5,414 nt of DNA from an uncultured Gemmatimonadota bacterium (lineage in GTDB: Bacteria > Gemmatimonadota > Gemmatimonadetes > Gemmatimonadales > GWC2-71-9), in the NCBI GenBank assembly GCA_946479805.1, contig CAMLHP010000142.1:1-5414 (forward strand), read 5' to 3'. Positions 1 through 5,414 of the stretch are shown piece by piece (position 1 is the stretch's first letter; every line of letters begins with the position of its first letter). Made by a program: the position numbers and the translations under genes. The notes under the pieces are model-generated. The model did not search any database. It had not been told where the DNA came from and worked only from the letters and a program-made list of their open reading frames with translations.

Positions 1-176
1 GGAGCTTCGGGTTTCCCGGAGCGGACGACCTGGGAAACATGTTCCAGTTCTATCGCGACTTCGAGAAGGTCTGCAACGATATGCGTGACGTCGCGCGTTC
101 TCGGCAATTCGCGCCAGAGCTGCAGACGTTCGACCAGTGGCTGGCAGTGAACGCCGGGAAGATTCCGCTGGGATGA
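1..176 (+). CDS. NmrA/HSCARG-like NAD(P)-binding family protein, C-terminal end only
   Basis: This is the 3' end of a gene that enters from the left edge. Reading codons from base 3 gives 57 residues ending in TGA at 174-176. The stretch contains GADDLGNMFQFYRDF and ends with ELQTFDQWLAVNAGKIPLG. The pattern 'GA-(D/E)-(D/E)-L-x-N-MF-x-F' followed by 'PE-x-(Q/K)-TF-(D/E)-x-W' is typical of the C-terminal end of NmrA-like atypical short-chain dehydrogenases (NmrA/HSCARG group), which bind NAD(P) and often act as redox sensors or as reductases of unknown substrate. The Rossmann fold and glycine-rich nucleotide motif lie outside the window, so activity cannot be judged. The gene converges on the VIT-family gene, with 75 bases between the two stop codons. 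The family call rests only on the tail and is from memory; another NAD-dependent epimerase-like family is possible. Confidence 0.7.
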   Translation, partial: SFGFPGADDLGNMFQFYRDFEKVCNDMRDVARSRQFAPELQTFDQWLAVNAGKIPLG

Positions 177-251
177 ACGCTACCGCGCGCTGATCGCAAC
201 AGATTCCAGGCGGTGCCATCCGTACCAAGTGCCATCACAGGTGGCTGCGCG
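177..251. other. Short intergenic gap between convergent genes
   Basis: These 75 bases separate the stop codons of two converging genes, where a shared terminator would be expected. No strong terminator is visible. The best candidate is a weak hairpin at 231-245 (GCCATC, loop ACA, GGTGGC; 6 pairs with one G-U) with no T-tract on either strand. An 8-base direct repeat, GTGCCATC, occurs at 213-220 and 229-236. Both could be chance in GC-rich DNA. Confidence 0.35.
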
Positions 252-941
252 CTACACTATCGTCCCAAACAGCCGGCCGATCAGCGCGGTGACTCCCATC
301 GCCACGGCTCCCCAGAACGTCACGCGAAGCGCCCCGCGGCCGGGATGTGCTCCGCCCAAGCGAGCGGCCAAGGCCCCGAGGGCGGCGAGGAGCACGAGGG
401 ATGCGGCAATCGTGGCCGGTACGACGGCCGCGACCGGGAGTAGCAAAACGACGACCAAGGGCAGGGCCGCGCCTGCCGCGAAGGACCCGGCCGAGGCGAG
501 GGCGGCTTGGAGCGGGCGGGCGAGCGTCATTTCGGAGAGGCCGAGCTCATCGCGGGCGTGAGCGCCGAGGGCATCATGGGCCATCAGCTGACTCGCGACC
601 TCGGCGGCCTGGGAGGGCGCCAGGCCCCGAGCTTCGTAGATTTGCGCGAGCTCGGTGTGCTCTGCCTCGGGTTGGGTGGCGAGTTCGCGGCGTTCTCGCG
701 CCAAGTCGGCCTGTTCGGTGTCCGCCTGGGAGCTGACGGAGACGTACTCACCCGCGGCCATTGAGAGGGCGCCGGCGACCAGGCCAGCCACGGCGGACAG
801 GACGACGGCGTCGCGCTCGGCGTGGGCCGAAGCGATGCCCACCACGAGGCTGCTCGTGGAGATCAGCCCGTCATTCGCACCGAGGACGGCGGCGCGAAGC
901 CATCCGATGTGCGCAGTGCGGTGCCGTTCGACATGGACCAT
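252..941 (-). CDS. VIT1/CCC1-family (vacuolar iron transporter-like) membrane protein
   Basis: A complete 229-residue protein of usual VIT-family length. The family moves Fe2+ and/or Mn2+ out of the cytosol; in bacteria it sits in the inner membrane and is thought to relieve metal excess. Seen in the sequence: the signature GANDGLIS (about residues 21-28) in a first hydrophobic segment (15-37), a second segment (46-63) ending in MAAGEYVSVSSQ (61-72), then a charged, Glu-rich helical stretch (74-140; E76, E83, E86, E92, E94, E97) that matches the cytosolic metal-binding domain, then three hydrophobic segments near 145-168, 172-194 and 208-226. This gives five membrane spans, as known for the family. 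The ATG at 941 is bounded by an in-frame TAG at 951-953, so no longer start exists. A GGAG at 955-958 lies 13 bases upstream, rather far for a ribosome site. It follows the tyrosine genes on the same strand but with a 180-base gap, so it is probably not part of that operon. The transported metal cannot be told from sequence. Confidence 0.9.
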   Translation of the reverse strand: MVHVERHRTAHIGWLRAAVLGANDGLISTSSLVVGIASAHAERDAVVLSAVAGLVAGALSMAAGEYVSVSSQADTEQADLARERRELATQPEAEHTELAQIYEARGLAPSQAAEVASQLMAHDALGAHARDELGLSEMTLARPLQAALASAGSFAAGAALPLVVVLLLPVAAVVPATIAASLVLLAALGALAARLGGAHPGRGALRVTFWGAVAMGVTALIGRLFGTIV

Positions 942-1003
942 ACGGAGAGGCTAGCTCCAAGCACGCATTCTTGCCACCTAAGGACTTGCGCATCAGCTGC
1001 TGG
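942..1003. other. Upstream region of the VIT-family gene
   Basis: These 62 bases lie between the VOC remnant and the VIT start codon, and should hold the transporter's promoter if it is transcribed separately. I see no convincing -35/-10 pair and no recognisable metal-regulator operator. A near-palindrome GGAGAGGCTAGCTCC at 944-958 overlaps the region just before the start codon and is the only local symmetry; its meaning is unknown. Confidence 0.3.
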
Positions 1004-1114
1004 TCAGGCGGCACTCTTTGCGCCGCCAAAACGAAGTCGGCTGCCGTCCGGATCGATCACGCACATCTCACGATTCCCCCACGGTGTTTCCTGAGGTGGT
1101 TCGTCAAGTGTGCC
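1004..1114 (-). pseudogene. 3' remnant of a small glyoxalase/bleomycin-resistance-like (VOC) gene
   Basis: Minus-strand codons from 1114 down to a TGA at 1004-1006 read GTLDEPPQ, then ETPWGNREMCVIDPDG (ending near 1043), then SRLRFGGAKSAA and stop. The order 'PWG-x-RE-hydrophobic-DPDG-x-x-LRFG' is the classic last beta-strand block of the small (about 120-residue) VOC glyoxalase/bleomycin-resistance-like proteins. Only about 36 residues remain, less than one of the two beta-alpha-beta-beta-beta modules. The matching part ends where the acetoacetyl-CoA synthetase gene stops (TAG at 1122-1124). The frame stays open upstream to an ATG at 1171, giving a possible 55-residue product, but its first 19 residues are an out-of-frame reading of the synthetase tail and look unlike a VOC protein. 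It is therefore best read as a gene that lost its 5' part. The frame differs from the synthetase frame, so this is not a simple fusion. It may be untranslated. Confidence 0.6.
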
Positions 1115-1121
1115 ATGGGGG

Positions 1122-3085
<1,964 letters not shown>

Positions 3086-3089
<4 letters not shown>

Positions 3090-4278
3090 CTGGTCGGCGG
3101 ATTGAACTGCTCGTGCTGCTGGTCGAGCCAGCTCTTGTGGTACGCGGGATCCTCGAAGTCAGTGGCCGCCCTTGCCACATGGAGCGGCCGGAACGAATCC
3201 ATCATCACCGCGAGTTCGTTGGTGGCCTTGGCGCCGATGCTGGCCTCCGCCCGGCCGGGATGGGGCCCGTGCGGCAGCCCGTCGGGATGATGGGTGATGC
3301 TGCCGTACTCGATGCCCTTCCGGCTCATGAACTCACTCGAGGCATAAAACAGGACCTCGTCGGAATCCACGTTGCTGTGATTGTATGGCGCCGGCACCGC
3401 CGCCGGATCGAAGTCATAGGGCCGGGGGCAGAAGCTGCAGATGACAAACCCGTCGCCCTGGAAAGTCTGGTGCACCGGCGGGGGCTGGTGAATCCGTCCC
3501 ACTATCGGCTCGAAGTCGTGGATGCTGAATGCCCAGGGATAGAAATATCCGTCCCACCCAACCACGTCGAACGGATGATGGTCGAGAATCAGCTCGTTGA
3601 TGGCGTCGTACTGCTTGACGAGCAGGCGGAAATCGCCCTTCTCGTCATGGGTGCGAAGCTCGGCGGGACGACGGATGTCGCGCTCGGAGTAGGGCGCGCC
3701 CTCGAGCAGCTGGCCGAACTCATTGCGATACCTTCTGGGCCAGCGGATATGGCCCCGGCTCTCGAATACCACGAGCTTGGTGGGCCCGGCCGCCTGGTCG
3801 AGCTGCCAGCGGTGCAGGATGTTCCGGTGGATGACCACGTAGTCGCCCTGGCGGTATGGCAGGTCGCCATAGGACGACTCGAGCACCCCCGAGCCTTCAG
3901 CGACATACACGCACTCGTCGGCCTGGGAGTTCCGATAGAAATGGGCATCGAGCTCGTCGGGCTCGACATACAGCATCGCGATGTCGGCGTTGAACAGGAT
4001 CGGGGTCCGGTCCAGGGTGGGGCTCCCGCCCTTCCTGGCCCCTGCTGTGCGGAAATGACGATGGCGGAGCGAGACATCGTCGTCCTTCTCCCACACGACG
4101 TCGCGCACCTTGCTGGCCGACTTCACCGTGGTGGGTGGATGGACATGATAGAGAAGGGAGGCGGTACCGGTGAACCCCTCGTGCCCCATCAGTTCCTCGG
4201 CGTACAGTCCTCCGTCAGGACGCCTGAACACCGTGTGCCGCTTGCGCGGGATCTCGCCCAGCGTGTGGTAGATCGGCA

Positions 4279-4279
<1 letters not shown>
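3086..4279 (-). CDS. hmgA: Homogentisate 1,2-dioxygenase, short bacterial form
   Basis: A cytosolic Fe(II) cupin dioxygenase that cleaves the homogentisate ring to 4-maleylacetoacetate in tyrosine and phenylalanine breakdown. The 397-residue protein begins MPIYHTLGEIP with RKRHTVFR, keeps the family's N-terminal beta-sandwich (including LYHVHPPT 43-50, and HFYRNSQADECVYVAEGSG 113-131), and has GDYVVIHRNILHRW (145-158). The iron site is expected in PYNHSNVDSDEVLFY (298-312: H301, and E308 or D307) and LPHGPHPG (335-342: H337), which correspond to the H-x5-E and HGP motifs of the well-studied enzymes. It is shorter than the roughly 430-445 residue human and Pseudomonas enzymes and belongs to the shorter group seen in several bacterial phyla. 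The ATG at 4277-4279 shares its A with the TGA of the upstream HPPD gene (TGATG). No strong ribosome site precedes it, consistent with coupled translation. Confidence 0.94.
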
Positions 4280-5412
<1,133 letters not shown>

Positions 5413-5414
5413 TG

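Noticed and set aside
1007..1027. Hairpin GGCGGC / GCCGCC with a 9-base loop as a terminator for the operon
   Set aside because: The stem is only 6 pairs and no T-run follows it on the minus strand; the four T residues lie on the wrong side. The symmetry is explained by GGC/GCC codons at the end of the VOC remnant.

Overview
This 5.4 kb window comes from a high-GC bacterial chromosome. Gene content and codon use suit a soil-type heterotroph. The family mix and the repeat style are reminiscent of Gemmatimonadota-like metagenome lineages, but that placement is a guess.

Layout, left to right. Positions 1-176 (+) hold the last 57 codons of an NmrA/HSCARG-type NAD(P)-binding protein. It converges on a complete VIT1/CCC1-family metal transporter (252-941, -). 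A 180-base gap follows (942-1121). Its right part carries the 3' remnant of a small glyoxalase/bleomycin-resistance-like (VOC) gene (about 1004-1114, -). From 1122 to 5400 the minus strand is a tightly packed three-gene unit, transcribed right to left: 4-hydroxyphenylpyruvate dioxygenase, homogentisate 1,2-dioxygenase and acetoacetyl-CoA synthetase.

The three-gene unit is the centre of the window and makes metabolic sense. HPPD turns 4-hydroxyphenylpyruvate (from tyrosine) into homogentisate. HmgA opens its ring to maleylacetoacetate. The isomerase and the fumarylacetoacetate hydrolase (not in this window) would yield fumarate and acetoacetate. The synthetase then activates the acetoacetate to acetoacetyl-CoA. 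The genes overlap by 1 base (TGATG) and, in my reading, by 4 bases (CTGA), so translation is probably coupled. Only the first gene has a clear Shine-Dalgarno sequence in view. The promoter must lie beyond the right edge.

No wholly new system is visible. Points worth a second look are: (1) the acetoacetyl-CoA synthetase appears to start at a CTG that overlaps the hmgA stop, because 27 family-like residues precede the first usable GTG; (2) seven tandem copies of an 8-base unit lie inside that gene just before its ATP-binding motif, where gain or loss of one unit would shift the frame; (3) the beheaded VOC gene sits directly behind the synthetase stop codon.
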